A stretch of 64,000 bases of DNA from Tipula vernalis (lineage: Eukaryota > Arthropoda > Insecta > Diptera > Tipulidae), in assembly GCA_958295665.1 (NCBI GenBank), contig OY282559.1, forward strand, positions 255,010,461 to 255,074,460, read 5' to 3'. The notes beneath the pieces were generated by a model that had not been told where the DNA came from, ran no database searches, and was given only the letters and a program-made list of their open reading frames with translations. The translations under genes were made by a program, and so were the position numbers. Shown piece by piece: positions 21,839 to 33,492 of the stretch. Positions within the stretch are counted from its first letter, which is position 1, and every line of letters starts with the position of its first letter.

Positions 21839-22352
21839 AGAGCCATTGGACCCGACGACTAATTCCTGAAATAGGCCCGTGGATAAACCGTACGCATGGC
21901 GAGGTTGATTTTTACCTAACACAGCTCTTAAAAGGACAAGGATGCTTTCGATCATACCTTAATCGTTTTGGGCATGATGATTCACCTTATTGTCCATCCT
22001 GTAGAGATTCCGCAGAAGATGCTGAACACGTTTTTTTTTGTATGCGCACGGTTCCAGGGAAATAGAGAAGTGCTTGCTGGAGTCCTCGATCAATTTGATA
22101 TTACTCCAGAGAACATAGTTGAAGTGATACTTGCGTCCCCAGAAGCATGGAGTGCTGTAGCAAATTTTGCAACAACAACGATTAAGGTGTTGCGACAAGT
22201 AATACCTAGCGGTCGTTCCGGGGAAAAGGATGCAGGAGGTGGTTTTAGTGAGTAGGAGTCTCACACCGTTATGGTGGATAGCTACGTTATCCCCTACATG
22301 GTCCATGATGGATTTCCGCCTTCCTTAAATAAAAAATAAAATATAAAAAAAA
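21839..22352 (+). mobile_element. Second R1-clade LINE copy, 3' end only
   Basis: Heavily 5'-truncated. The coding part encodes the same C-terminal domain as the first copy (H-G-E-V-D-F-Y-L-T-Q-L-L-K-G-Q-G-C-F-R) and a knuckle C-P-S-C-R-D-S-A-E-D-A-E-H, then shifts frame at a T-run near 22030-22040. The frame resumes through 22255 with T-P-E-N-I-V-E-V. A 3' UTR and an A-rich tail (about 22327-22352) follow, then CATTCATACATACACAC. It is clearly diverged from the first copy, so it is a separate insertion into the same repeat. Confidence 0.85.
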
Positions 22353-22500
22353 ACATTCATACATACACACACACACACACACACACCTACATACACAGAC
22401 ACATACATAATCGCACACAGCCACACACACGCACAAACACACACGCACACATCCATACAAACAAACACAGGCAATCAAAGCCACACACACAAATACAATC
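22353..22500 (+). repeat. CA-rich microsatellite, third block
   Basis: Impure CACA/CATA repeat that continues the array after the second R1-clade copy and leads into the right arm of the Foldback-like element. Confidence 0.9.
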
Positions 22501-22508
22501 ACTTTTCT

Positions 22509-22689
22509 CCTAATTACAAAATCTCGCATAACATTTTCGCCGTAAATATATGAAATCGCGCGATTTCATATATTTACGGCGAAAATTTTATGCGAGATTT
22601 TGTAATTAGGCGATTTTGTAATTAGGAGATTCTGTAATTAAGAAATTTTGTAATTGAGATTTTGTAATGGGAAATTTCGTACCCAACCC
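22509..22689 (-). repeat. Right arm of Foldback-like element with 102-bp palindrome
   Basis: 22509-22610 is a near-perfect palindrome, axis between 22559 and 22560 (centre GAAATCGC|GCGATTTC), with one mismatch pair. Outward of it come four or five diverged copies of AATTACAAAATCTC (read inverted) up to the GGGTTGGGTACGAAAT terminus. Confidence 0.9.
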
Positions 22690-22698
22690 TTTCAAATT

Positions 22699-23050
22699 TT
22701 GTCAAGAAACTTTCAATGTGATAGTTTGGTTGCCTGTATACGGCAATTACATTTAATTGCAAAACAGGAAAACATACTACTAAGAAAGTACATACTATTC
22801 ATATACATTTGTTTGTTCATGTAAAATGAAAGAATTAATTGTTTCTTTACCTAGGATGCTGCATCAACCATAACCTCCTTCTCTCACTGAGTGATATGAA
22901 ATATAACCACTTATGTGACAGAATTCCCGGTCAAAAGGGCAAAGCCAAGCTTCTGTTAAAACAATTTTTTTTTTATTATTTTCTTCAAAAATGAGAATAC
23001 ATTTTTTATAATAAGAAAATATTACATGATTCGCTTAAAATTATTCTTCA
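22699..23050 (-). pseudogene. LINE A: endonuclease N-terminal half
   Basis: Minus-strand reading shows I-V-L-T-E-A-W-L (about 22982-22955; the conserved E of the APE-type endonuclease), G-Y-I-S-Y-H-S-V-R-E-G-G (about 22920-22880) and I-A-V-Y-R-Q-P-N-Y-H (about 22745-22715). These are ordered endonuclease motifs that precede the G-D-F-N motif at 17.7 kb. The 5' limit of LINE A is uncertain. Confidence 0.8.
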
Positions 23051-23224
23051 ACATTGGAAGGAATATCATGTACTATGTATATATCAATTCTTCATATTTG
23101 TAATATCCAATATGTATGCTAATATTTCAATCATTACAGTTGGGAACTAATTTAAATGGATTGAGCAAACATAAAATAATGTGTGTTGGATTAATGTTCA
23201 ATTTCATATTCACGCTCGTATTCG

Positions 23225-23640
23225 CTAAATAACATAGATCTTACTTGGTTTTAAAAAAAAACCCAAAGGGCGTTTTTTAAAATGTTCTGGTAGCTTATTA
23301 TAAAGTTGCAAGCCTTTATAAAAGAAGCTATTTTGTGAGGTTTCATGTAAACAATTAGGTCGAGGTCGGAAGTGGTGTGCATATCTCCTTTCTCTTCCTG
23401 ATACTTCAATATTCAATGGAACTGGCATATTGTATTTTATCATATTGTTTTTTATTTTATATCCCCGTAGAATGAACTCATAATCGATCAATTTATGTAT
23501 TGGTAGAATCTTCTCTGAATACAGATGGATAGAAGCTGTACGTTTCCTTAGACCAAAAATTGCTTTGTTCTGTATAAGTTGTAATTCTTGAACATCTTGA
23601 ATTACACTTGTTTTTTACAGCAAAACTGTTAATAAAAGCT
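23225..23640 (-). pseudogene. Another LINE C-terminal fragment
   Basis: Minus-strand frame 23491-23225, plus upstream codons to about 23600, encodes Q-N-K-A-I-F-G-L and, later, F-F-Y-K-G-L-Q-L-Y-N-K-L-P. This is the same C-terminal signature as LINE A (12376-12666) in a different sequence. It is thus the 3' part of a related but distinct Jockey/CR1-group LINE. No RT active site remains. Confidence 0.7.
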
Positions 23641-23930
23641 CTGCATCATCTAACTTATATCGAACACTTCGAATGTTTAAATAAAGAATATTCAAAAAGT
23701 CTCCAAAATGATTTGTAGATTTTTGAACTCACGTTTAATATTTGTTCATTACTTTCCATTCATCTATTTCATTTGACAGAATATTATTGTGTAATGTCAT
23801 CATATTCATAATTTGTAAAAACAATCGAAATCAAAACTAAAAATTGCAGCTAAAAATAAAAATTTGTTCTTTCCGGATAACAATTGATTGTGAAACTACT
23901 AATAATAACACTACTAAACTAATCTAATGT

Positions 23931-24671
23931 GTTTGGTGGTTTGGCTTCTATTGGAGGGAGGGGGGGGGGGGGAGACCAAAGTTGAGTAGATTAATCTACC
24001 AGCTCCGTAACTTTCCAGTAGGGTGCGCATCACTCAAGCTGTTCTGGTCATGTATTAGGCTGCTGCGTGATGGGTAGAATTGTGTAAGGGGTAACCTGTT
24101 CACAATTCGCAAGTGTCCGTGCTGGCTCCTCGTGGCAACCACTAGTAACTAAGCCCGTTTGGCACTTTTTTGGCCATTTGGCACCTTCTAAAGTACGGCG
24201 CTAAAGGAGAAATCTTGACAAAAAACCTTAATCTAAGGTGTTACAGCATATGCCGATGAATGATATGTTAATCAGTCCAAAATACCAGGCACCCTCCAGT
24301 TTTATTTAGCCATTCTGTAGCAAAGCTGGGTGACCTACATGCGATTTGCAATTCCCAGCAACTCGTAAGAGTAAAATCAAACGAAAGCGAAGCAGGGGTA
24401 GAAAAATACGGGAGTGGGACAACCCTCTCTAAGTCCTTGGGCTCCAATGCTACCATCTTTCTAGCGGAACTACATGTTGTAGTAAACATCTAGGAGGGAG
24501 AGCAATAAGCCCAAATAGTGTGTATCACGTACCGGCGCCGGCAGTAATATTAAGTTCATTAAGAACTTGAATATTGACTGGACGGATAATTAAGTAGGGT
24601 CCAGCACAATAGATCTTTTAGGTCGCAGTGCGAGGTGGCTAATCGCCCACATGGCCCTCCAATAATAATAA
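23931..24671 (+). mobile_element. Retroposon with AAT-repeat tail and 11-bp target duplication
   Basis: TAATCTAATGT is present at 23920-23930 and 24672-24682, bracketing a 741-bp unit that ends in an AAT repeat (24659-24671). AAT or TAA tails and variable target duplications are seen in LINEs of the I/LOA group. The unit is more GC-rich than its surroundings, contains a long G run near 23955, and has no recognisable protein. It may be a 5'-truncated LINE 3' UTR or a non-autonomous derivative. Confidence 0.75.
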
Positions 24672-24694
24672 TAATCTAATGTTTTTTTGTTGAT

Positions 24695-24740
24695 TTAACA
24701 CTAGAACTACCGACCGGTCAAAATGACCGGTTGTACATTT
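24695..24740. other. PiggyBac-like terminus
   Basis: TTAA is followed by CACTAGAACTACCGACC and then GGTCAAAATGACC, an inner palindrome. TTAA targets and CACTAG or CCCTAG starts fit piggyBac-type ends. A minus-strand coding-like stretch at about 25143-25040 could be a transposase N-terminus remnant. No matching opposite end was found. Confidence 0.4.
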
Positions 24741-25143
24741 ATTGAATTCAATTTTTTTAATTATTATGTTAATGTTTTTTGTGGGAATCTGTTATGACTT
24801 TTAATATGACAACAAAGTAGTTATGTTAAAATTCATCATAAACTTAATTCCTCATCTTATATAAAAACCTAGATTATTCTATTACTTATTTATATTAATT
24901 TTTCTCATTTGTATTACTTATGTTTTCTTTAATTTATTTTTTTTCCATAAATAATTTTCATTCTGGTGTGTGATTTAGAAATTATTCCATTGCGCCGCTA
25001 ATGTTCTGTATTTTTTTTTCGAGTAAACTTATTTGCAGGTCGGAGCTGTGAGCTCTTTTATGTCTTCGCCACGGATGAGCAGTTTCTACAGAGTTTTCGT
25101 CGAGAGCTGCGTCGAGTCGAATGATTCCTCAACAACATCCATA

Positions 25144-26365
25144 ATATACTAATTACTACGTTTTTTTCCCCTCCCAATTTTTTTATTTTTTTTTGCTAAT
25201 TAAGTTTATGGTTTATATATTTTTGCCAGATTGGCAGCATAATAGGTTTCACAGGACACCATGACTATGATCCACCCCCACATTGAGCAAAAGCCTACAA
25301 CGCTGCAGGTGGTGACTGTGAGATGATCTGATTTCTGGACGTGCAACTCTGCTGACACGGGCAACTTGAATATGCCGTGCGTATGTACAGTACAATGGCG
25401 GTTCAAACGCTGTAGCACAGTGGCGGTTTTGACTTTCCGTTACATACTTTTATCCACTGTATTTCAAGTACATACTGCATAATAGCTCAATAATTTATTT
25501 ATTTATTAATTTTATTTAATTATCTCCGCAACAGACAAAATAAAGCCTTGATAGAAATCTTTAAAGCGTTTTCTTCGAAGGAAAATTAAATCGCAAAGAT
25601 TAATAAATGTAGCAAAAAAACAAAATGTTACGAACATACGTATCGCAAGGCAAAAAATCGCAAACACAAATCGCAAGCCAAAAATATGTAAAATGAAGAG
25701 TTTTTGATAATTTTTGACGTTAGGATTGTGTATTATTAATTAATAATAATTGTTTCGTGCATACATAGATCAAAAGGGTATTTTATCATCCTTATCGCTT
25801 CTTCTGATAGTACCACAAATGTTAAAAATAACTACTTTTGTAAATAAAACAATTTTTTTAACGCATTTTTAATTCGTTGTATACCTTAGAGGATGGAGCT
25901 GCCAGCCTCAAACCCCCGCTTTTCCAGAATTTATACAATTCGGCCTGTTGTATCCCAATTACAAGTCAAATTATTGCTCACATCGTTAAGCGATTAAATT
26001 TGTGGCGAAACATTTGTATGCGATATTTTTTGCAGTGAGGATTTTGGTTTGCGATGATAGTTGTCATGCAAAAAACATGTGACTATATTTCATCGTACAT
26101 TTTTTTGCCTGCCAAATATTTATGCTGCGATATTTTTGATAGATATATGTATAACGAAACTCCGTAAGGGCTTCGTAAACAGACATGAACAGACGTCATC
26201 GAATAGAGGTCTGGAGCGGTATTGTAGCTAGCTAGAGCTCACGGTGCGGCGTGGGGTTTTCCAGGTGTATTCTCATGCTTGAATAACCGCATGAAAATAA
26301 ATTGGGAAGACAAAAGGGAAATTAAAACTATCTTTTGCCACGGCCTCAGCTGCTATAGAAAATAA
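25144..26365. other. No gene recognised
   Basis: AT-rich DNA with short open frames of no recognisable family. ATCGCAA-containing units around 25650-25690 and an imperfect inverted counterpart near 26110-26140 may mark an old MITE, but the match is weak. Confidence 0.5.
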
Positions 26366-26600
26366 TAAACCATGAGTGGTCGTTCAGGAGCAACAGTTTC
26401 AACACCAGGCGATCCCCACCATGACTGCCACACGGACCTCCTCCCATCGGCCCGCCTACCGGGATGCTGTCTCCCAGTCGTGGCGGTAACCGATGCTGAT
26501 CAGGTATGGAAGGACGCCAGCATGACAGTCCCAGCGACGACCCCCCGGAACGGAAACCGTCGCCCCAGTACGACCAGCACATATGTGCGGCTTACAGCAC
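26366..26600. repeat. GC-rich imperfect inverted repeat
   Basis: 26385-26450 and the inverse of about 26590-26505 share a similar pattern (GGAGCAACAGTTTC against GGGGCGACGGTTTC, and later GACTGCCACACGGACCTCC against GACTGTCATGCTGGCGTCC). All six frames appear open here because of base composition, so no protein is called. Confidence 0.5.
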
Positions 26601-26699
26601 AGCCTGTCCTGGAGGAACGAACGGCATGCCCGAAACAAATATAGAAAAGGCCGACCCTCCACAAGATGTCGTCAAAGGAGTTATTACATAATGTATAAC

Positions 26700-27600
26700 A
26701 TGTTTAAGATGAATCCAGTTCCAATGGTACAACAAATGGGCAACTTAAAATCATATCGTGTCGAACACATACGCCCATTCATCAAGGTTGGCATTGACTT
26801 CGACGAAAATACGTTTGAAATTCGACGAAAATACGTTATGACGAAATATACGTTTTCCTTTTTGAATTAATGTTGGATTTGACCACTGGCGCATTTTTGG
26901 CTGCTTTTCGCAGATTTTTTGGACATCGAGGATTGTGTACGGATGTATATTCCGATTGCGGTAGTAACTTCATTGGAGCTAATAGAAAGCTGCTAAATTT
27001 ATTCAAATTTATAAAGGAAAATAATACATTAATTTATTATACTTTATTAAAGGACAGTATTCAATGGAATTTTATGCCCCCAAACGCTCCACATTTCGGA
27101 GGCCTTTGGATACCATTTCAAACTAGTGGTTGGTACGACGGTATTAACAGTGGAAGAAATTATGACACTTTCCATTGAGATTGAGGTTATATAGAATTCA
27201 TGTCCATTGTGTGGTACACCTGATAGCCCACAAGATTTCCTGACTCTAGCTAATTTTTTGTTGGGACATTCAATGATTTTGGTTCCAGAGACTGACTTGA
27301 AACGATACCCAATCAACAAGTTAAATAGATGACAATTAATCCAGCAATGAAAACAGCATTTTTGGACCAGGTGGTCGATTGACTACTTGACTGCTTTGCA
27401 ATCCCGATACAAATAGGAAACTGTAAAGAAAAACATTCAAATTGATGACATCGTGCTGATTATAGACATTGGGTAAGGTTGTTGATCTAATACATGGCAG
27501 TGATGGTTTGGTGAAAGTAACAAACATATGGACAAAATGAGGATCGTTTAATAGGCCGATACACAAGGTATGTAGACTTCCAATTTAATCAAGGGATCTA
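26700..27600 (+). pseudogene. BEL/Pao integrase relic
   Basis: The frame starting near 26730 shows M-G-N-L-K-S-Y-R-V and P-F-I-K-V-G-I-D-F, with the first catalytic Asp. After an insertion and frameshift near 26815-26865 come L-D-L-T-T-G-A-F-L-A-A-F-R-R-F, Y-S-D-C-G-S-N-F-I-G-A-N-R-K (second Asp), P-P-N-A-P-H-F-G-G-L-W near 27079 where the family has P-H-F-G-G-L-W-E, and then N-S-C-P-L-C-G-T. The glycine-rich A-P-H-F-G-G signature is diagnostic of BEL/Pao integrase. The segment to 27600 holds the C-terminal domain (I-D-D-I-V-L-I-I-D) with stops. Confidence 0.8.
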
Positions 27601-30600
27601 CTAAGGGTTTATAAATAAAATGCTGAACATTTTATAGCTATTTTACGTGAAACGTAATTTCGCGCACGAATCTGAAAAAATTACCCGCATTACGGGGTGG
27701 ATTGATGAAAAACCACCCGAAAACAATGTGTTAATTAAAACATTTAAATTTAAATTAATTCGAATTATGATCCACTCACCAAAGCTATCGGCTTCGTCAC
27801 CTTTATTTCAGTTCATGGAAATATTCCCTATTATATATATGTTTGTGTACAAAGTAATGAAAGCATTTTTTCCCCTATTAAGAAATAAGCAGTAAATACG
27901 GCCTGAAAAATTACAAAAACTATCTACCCAAATTCATTTCTAATATTGGCTCCTAAAATGTCCAATAGCCTACCGGATGATTAGCACTTGTAAACCCTAT
28001 ATATTTAAGTGTAGCATATTTATGTAAATACCTTATAATTTTTTTCTGTGTTAATGTTAGTATTTTTTTTCTTCAGTTGTAATTTTGTAAATAAATTAAT
28101 TTGTAGATATTGTAAATAATATATAGTATTGATTATCAATCGACACTGGATTTTACAATCCACAGAATGTATTATAATAAATAAATTTAAAAAAATTCCG
28201 TTGATCATTAGGCAGTTTTCCACACGTAGTTTCATCAATACGTTGGCCATACACTTCCACGTGTCATCTATTCACAAATTAAGGCTGTGGATTGTAGTTC
28301 TTCCAATCTGTACCTCTTCCAGTCGAATACACAAAATAAGTTTAAACCACATTCCTTTTAAAATACTACAATAAATTTATTCATTTTAATTTTATATAAA
28401 CAAACAATTCAAATTTGTCGCTGTAAGCGGAAGATTTATTTTTATTTATGAAACATTTTGGGAAACAGAAACCACAATCTGTCCACAAGTACCAAAATAA
28501 GCGAAACCAAAAATATTTTTGTTTTTCATAAAATATGTGGGTTTACAATTATATGTACAATGTATTCTGACTGATGACTATAGACTGTATAAAAGATTTT
28601 TCATTTACAGTTTTTCTTTATTGTTGGTGTATAAAAGATTAATGAGCTAATCTATTACAGTCATTTTACAATTTAATCATAAATCAACAATAAAAATTAC
28701 ATTAATCCTTTTTAACTTTTGCGAATAAGCAAAACAAGAACACAAATTATAAAATCATATTTTTATTCTATATTAAGTCATTAATTATCTTATCAAATTA
28801 AGTAATTATGTCATTTTATATAAAATACAAGACAAAAACAAATTATTATTGTTATTAATAATAAAAATAATTTTAAAGCAAACATAGGTAACATAAAAAT
28901 AAAAATGTTGGGATAAGGACTGAAATTTGAGTCCCAAATCTGATGTGTATATTAAAAAATATTTTATGCTTTATTTAACGTTACATTTAATTTTTAATTA
29001 TCATTTAAATACGTTTAAGGATATAAAACTACAATAAGTAAGTACGTAACCAACTTAAGTTGACAGATTCGTATTACAAAGCCACACATTCAAAAATTCG
29101 AGTGTTATGTTAAACCATAATTAATTATGACTATATCTAATTAGTGTGGTGGATTTTAGTCATATTTACAATTTTCCAACTTCAATTTTATTTCCTTTTG
29201 AAATTAGACGGATTTGTACTCAACTTTATTAGTGTTTCCAAACTTTTTCCAATCTTCCTCTTTGTGATATGCATAAATTTCGTTATACGCATAAATTTAT
29301 CTTGTTAGCCACCCAACTCAATTCAACAATGCGAATGCATATTTTTCCAATTATAAATCACTCGTGAGAAACAATAATATTTGTAACAATGTTAATTTAA
29401 TAAAAATAAAAAAAAATTCTTTAGGTATACACCAACCAATGTAAATCGGTATAAACCATTTATAAATATTTTAGTATTATAAAGAAAATTCAATTTAACT
29501 AAAGTTCTTTTTCAAAAAACAAAACACAACTTTTATAATCAACATCTCTAAAACAATGAATAATTTTTGTTTTGTTTTTGTGGATTGTATAAATGGAAAT
29601 ACATAATACAATATCTAAATATAATAATTCGTTTAATTTTGATTTTTTTTTGTTTTGTTTTTGTTTTAAAATACTTATTATTTTCTTAAGACTTTTCTTA
29701 TAAATAAAAATCTGAAAATGAAACTTTGATAATGTAATATGGAATAAATACACAACACAAGAGTACAAAACTGAAATCTTGTTTATTTGAAACCGTAGAT
29801 TCTGGATTTTCGTTTTACTTTATTCGAATACTGAAAATTACACACAAACGAAAAACAATAAATAAATATAATTTGGAAAAAACGAAAAAATTTTCATTTC
29901 ATTCAAGACTTCTTAGAAAAGTTTTAACATTTTGATTAGTTAACACTTTGGATTAGAAAGAGCTTTTGTGTAATATGGATAAATTTATTTTTAATCCACC
30001 GAGTGATTGTAAAATCGTATGTTGAATGGTTTAGGATCAATAGGAATTTTTATATAAGTTCTGTAAAGTCAGGTTTTTGTCAAAAACGGCGAATTTAGAA
30101 CGAAATGTTATTCTCCATAATAATAAACAATTTTTTTTTTTATTCTTTACTCTAATTTGAATTAATTTTAACTCATATAATTTGTAATATGCAACCGATC
30201 CTAAGATCATTTAATTATGTTTAGTGCGTTAACAGGTAGAAGCATATTAGTATTTACGAACAATTATTCAACACCCTATAGACACACAGGTTTAGAATAT
30301 TTTTAATTTAATTGTAAGAGCTTATGACTATCAAAAAATCAATCAAAGATATTCGAATTGAAAGAGATGATTATTGTATTGTAAATTATTTTTATTTATA
30401 TTGAGCCAATTCTTTTTATTTAAACAAAATTATTTTATGGTATAGGGCTCTTTATTTTTGTTTATTTAAGCTTGAGCTTTCAATCCCAATTCGGGATGAT
30501 TATCACAAGCATAATGAAAATTATTTCCAAAATGAGTTCCTTTTTATATAAAAACCCGATTTTTCATGGAAATGCACAGCCTAGACAATTTAGAATTACT

Positions 30601-30725
30601 AAAGCGATTTCATGTACAAAGATTGTACAATTGAATAAAAATTAAATGAGTATCAGACAAAAAACTTATTATAAATCATACAAGTTGCCAATAAAAGCAT
30701 AATCTTACACAATATTAATCGAATT
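27601..30725. other. AT-rich DNA, no gene seen
   Basis: Frames up to about 90 codons occur but are Lys/Asn/Ile-rich by composition and match no family I recognise. 27601-28380 could include the 3' non-coding part or LTR of the BEL/Pao relic; no repeat partner was found to prove it. Confidence 0.6.
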
Positions 30726-30738
30726 TGTACTTGATTTA

Positions 30739-30760
30739 GGTTAGGTTAGGTTAGGTTAGA
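30739..30760 (-). repeat. CCTAA-repeat tail of LINE B
   Basis: The plus strand reads GGTTAGGTTAGGTTAGGTTA, four or five TTAGG units at the 3' end of the LINE, abutting the target duplication. It replaces a poly(A) tail. Confidence 0.9.
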
Positions 30761-30829
30761 GTGGCTGCTATCGCACACTTAGGCCAATTATAGTGGCCCA
30801 TTATGATACCACAGGATCTTATCTCCCCT

Positions 30830-33492
30830 TTACCCCTGAAACCATCCAGTGCTACTTATGTAGCGTAAAATATCTCGCACTCCACAGTTTGCGAGTTCCG
30901 AAAGGCTGTCCATACCGTACACACTCAAGTATTTATGTCTTCTGTATGATAGTGCCGGACACGAGCATAGGAAGTGATCTAAAGTCTCTTCCTCCTCCTC
31001 GTCCATGCAACTTCTACAAAACTCATTTGTCTGTAAACCCGGCCTTCTCGCGTGTTCCCCAAAAAGGCAGTGTCCTATCAGTATCCCTAAGATCAATCCT
31101 AACTCTCGTCTTCCCAGGGATATCAGTGCCTTGGAGCGCCGCCAGCCCAGTTTTGGCCAAACCTGTTTTGCTACCCTGCACGTGAGAGTGTTAGTCCATC
31201 TCTCATTTGTCAAGGCGATTGCCTTTCTACTGAGCGCAAATTTGAGCGTTGGAGAGTCGTACCGTGCCTAGCTAGTTCATCCGCCCTGCAGTTACCCGTG
31301 ATGTCCGAGTGACCCAGATTATCTGGATACTGAAATACTCGCTCATCTCATTAAGAGATGATCGGCAATCCAGCGCCACCCGTGACCTCAGACAAACCGC
31401 CTCTAGTGATCTGACCGCCGCCTGACTATCCACACAATTTGCGATATCCCTTACTGATACCACATTATGCTTCAACCATGTCACGACTTCCCCGATCGCC
31501 ATCCCTTCAGCTTGGTACACGCTGCAGTAGTCAGGAAGACGAACAGAAATATTAACATTAAGCTTCTCACAGAAGACTCCGGCTCCTACCTTACCATCTA
31601 GCTTAGAGCCGTCCGTGAAAAATTGCACTGCCTCGTTTTCCAGTATTGCTCCGTCTCTCCAGGATTTCCTTGAAGGACAGACGGTCCGGAACCCTTTATC
31701 GAAGCACAAGGTTGGTATAACATAATCTAGATTCACCAGTTCATCCCTTAGTGATCCAACTGTCGTCGAGTGCCCCACCTGCAGACACTTCCACTGAGAG
31801 ATAGCCGTAAGTCGCATAGCCACCTCGGCTGCCTTCTGCTTACCAAAAACCACTACTGGAATAAGGTGGAACATAACCTCCAAAGCGCGAGTAGATGTCG
31901 TCCTAAGCGCCCTGCTGGGTTCAATTTTTGATCGTATAAATACATCCACCATCCTTTCCAACATTTTCAGCAGAAAGGATGAAAGAGTTATAGGCCTCAG
32001 GTCCTTCGGATAAGCATGCGAGCTTTTCCCCGCTTTCGGAATGAAGACCACCTTGACCTCCGTCCATTTCCTAGGAATATAGACAAATTTCAGATATCCT
32101 TTCAGAAGATCATCTCCAGCCAGGGAAGGATGACTGCCAAGTTCCTCTGGATCTCCGCTGGTATAATCCTATCTGGGCCAGCCGATTTATAAGGCTTAAA
32201 CCCGTTGATTGCCCACGCGATCCGTTCCCTATCCACGATGCCCTCCATTTCTATTGAAGGTATTTCTCGATGAGCCTCCGGCTCCGTCGAGTCATCGAGG
32301 CTTCCCGGAAAGTGCGTATTTATTAGAAGCGTCAGAGATTCCATACTAGAAGCTGTCCATGACCCATGACCCAAAATAACTGGGAGTGGTTAGGTTGGTA
32401 GAAAGAATCTTCCTAAGGCGGGAAGTCTCAGATACCTCTTCCATTTTTCCACAGAAGAGTCTCCAGGACCCCCTTTGTGCCTTCCTCAACTCTCTTTTAT
32501 AATTCCTCAGGTCCTCCTTATATGAGTCCCAATGCCGAGCTTCCCTGGTATTCCTGGCCCTATTAAAGGCTACCCTACAAGCCTTCCGATAGGTCTCCAA
32601 CCCAGTGGACCACCATGTCGGCTTCTGTTTGCCCCTAGGTTTTATCAGGGGACACGCAGCATTAAATGAAAGATTGCATGCCTTTGTGACAATATCAACC
32701 ATGCAATCCAGTTCTTCTACTGTCGCCGGAAGTTCTGGAACCTCCAGCGGCAATACCTCCTCTAACACTTCCACATATTAGTTCCAGTTTATCCTTCTAG
32801 GATTCCTGAAGGCTTTCCGGGTAACAGGGTTGACATTGAGGTTATACATATATTACATACCAGTGATCAGAGAATGAGTGCTCATTCTCCACTCTCCATC
32901 CCCTGACCATATGAACAATAGTATCTGACGCAAATGTCACATCCAAGACCTCCTGTCGATTCCTGACAATAAATGTTGGCTCTCGCCCAATATTGCAAAC
33001 TAAAAGGTTACTATTAAATAAGTATTCAAAAAATAACTCACCCCTTTCATTAATGTCTATGCTTCCCCAGATTGTATGATGCGCGTTTGCATCACATCCA
33101 AGTATGACACTTACCTTTCTTTGACCTGCTTCCCGGATCAGTTCCCCCAGGTTATCCGGTAGAACATCCTTCTCCCGATCCATATAGGCTGAGGCTAGCC
33201 ATAATTTTACACCGCCAACCAAAACGCTCGCCGCGGTAACATCCCCCCAACTATATTGAGGAAGAAGAAAAATATTCAAATTATTTTTCGCCAAAATACA
33301 AGATCTGATCTTCTCAGAGTTGCCTGAGTATAATAATTTATACCCTTTCGTTCTGAGGCCACAGATCCTGTTATTGTTAATCGAAGGTTCTTGGATTAGC
33401 ACCAAGTCCTCACCTGGCTTAGTCAGTCTGAGAACGACAGCTGCCGAGGCAGCCTTCGTGTGATGCAGGTTTATTTGTACAATGTTAACCAT
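30830..33492 (-). pseudogene. LINE B ORF2 (endonuclease, partial RT, RNase H, zinc knuckle)
   Basis: The ATG at 33492 overlaps the ORF1 stop (ATGGTTAA). The endonuclease covers 33492-32842 with Q-I-N-L-H-H-T-K, L-I-Q-E-P-S, G-C-D-A-N-A-H-H-T-I-W-G near 33110-33060 and S-D-H-W near 32870. A linker follows at 32774-32346 (P-T-W-W-S-T-G-L). RT begins with K-S-A-G-P-D-R-I-I-P-A-E near 32190 and L-R-P-I-T-L-S-S-F near 31990. It then jumps at about 31910 past the palm, so no Y-A-D-D-type active site exists. RNase H has F-F-T-D-G-S-K-L-D-G-K near 31620-31590, A-E-G-M-A near 31510 and D-S-Q-A-A near 31430. The C-terminal knuckle C-R-S-C-M-D-E-E...H-F-L-C-S-C is at about 31015-30955. Confidence 0.85.

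Noticed and set aside
25206..25418. 70-codon minus-strand frame with several Cys and His
   Set aside because: No spacing typical of a zinc finger and no neighbours to support it.
26346..26691. Five overlapping open frames on both strands
   Set aside because: GC-rich, low-stop composition; no domain, and frames on both strands are equally open.
27647..27895. 82-codon plus-strand frame after the BEL/Pao integrase
   Set aside because: No recognisable motif; composition fits chance in AT-rich DNA.
29499..29768. 89-codon minus-strand frame
   Set aside because: Lys/Ile/Phe-rich composition artefact with no domain.
30736..30760. Interstitial telomere relic
   Set aside because: The TTAGG units lie exactly at the LINE 3' end inside the target duplication, so they are its tail.
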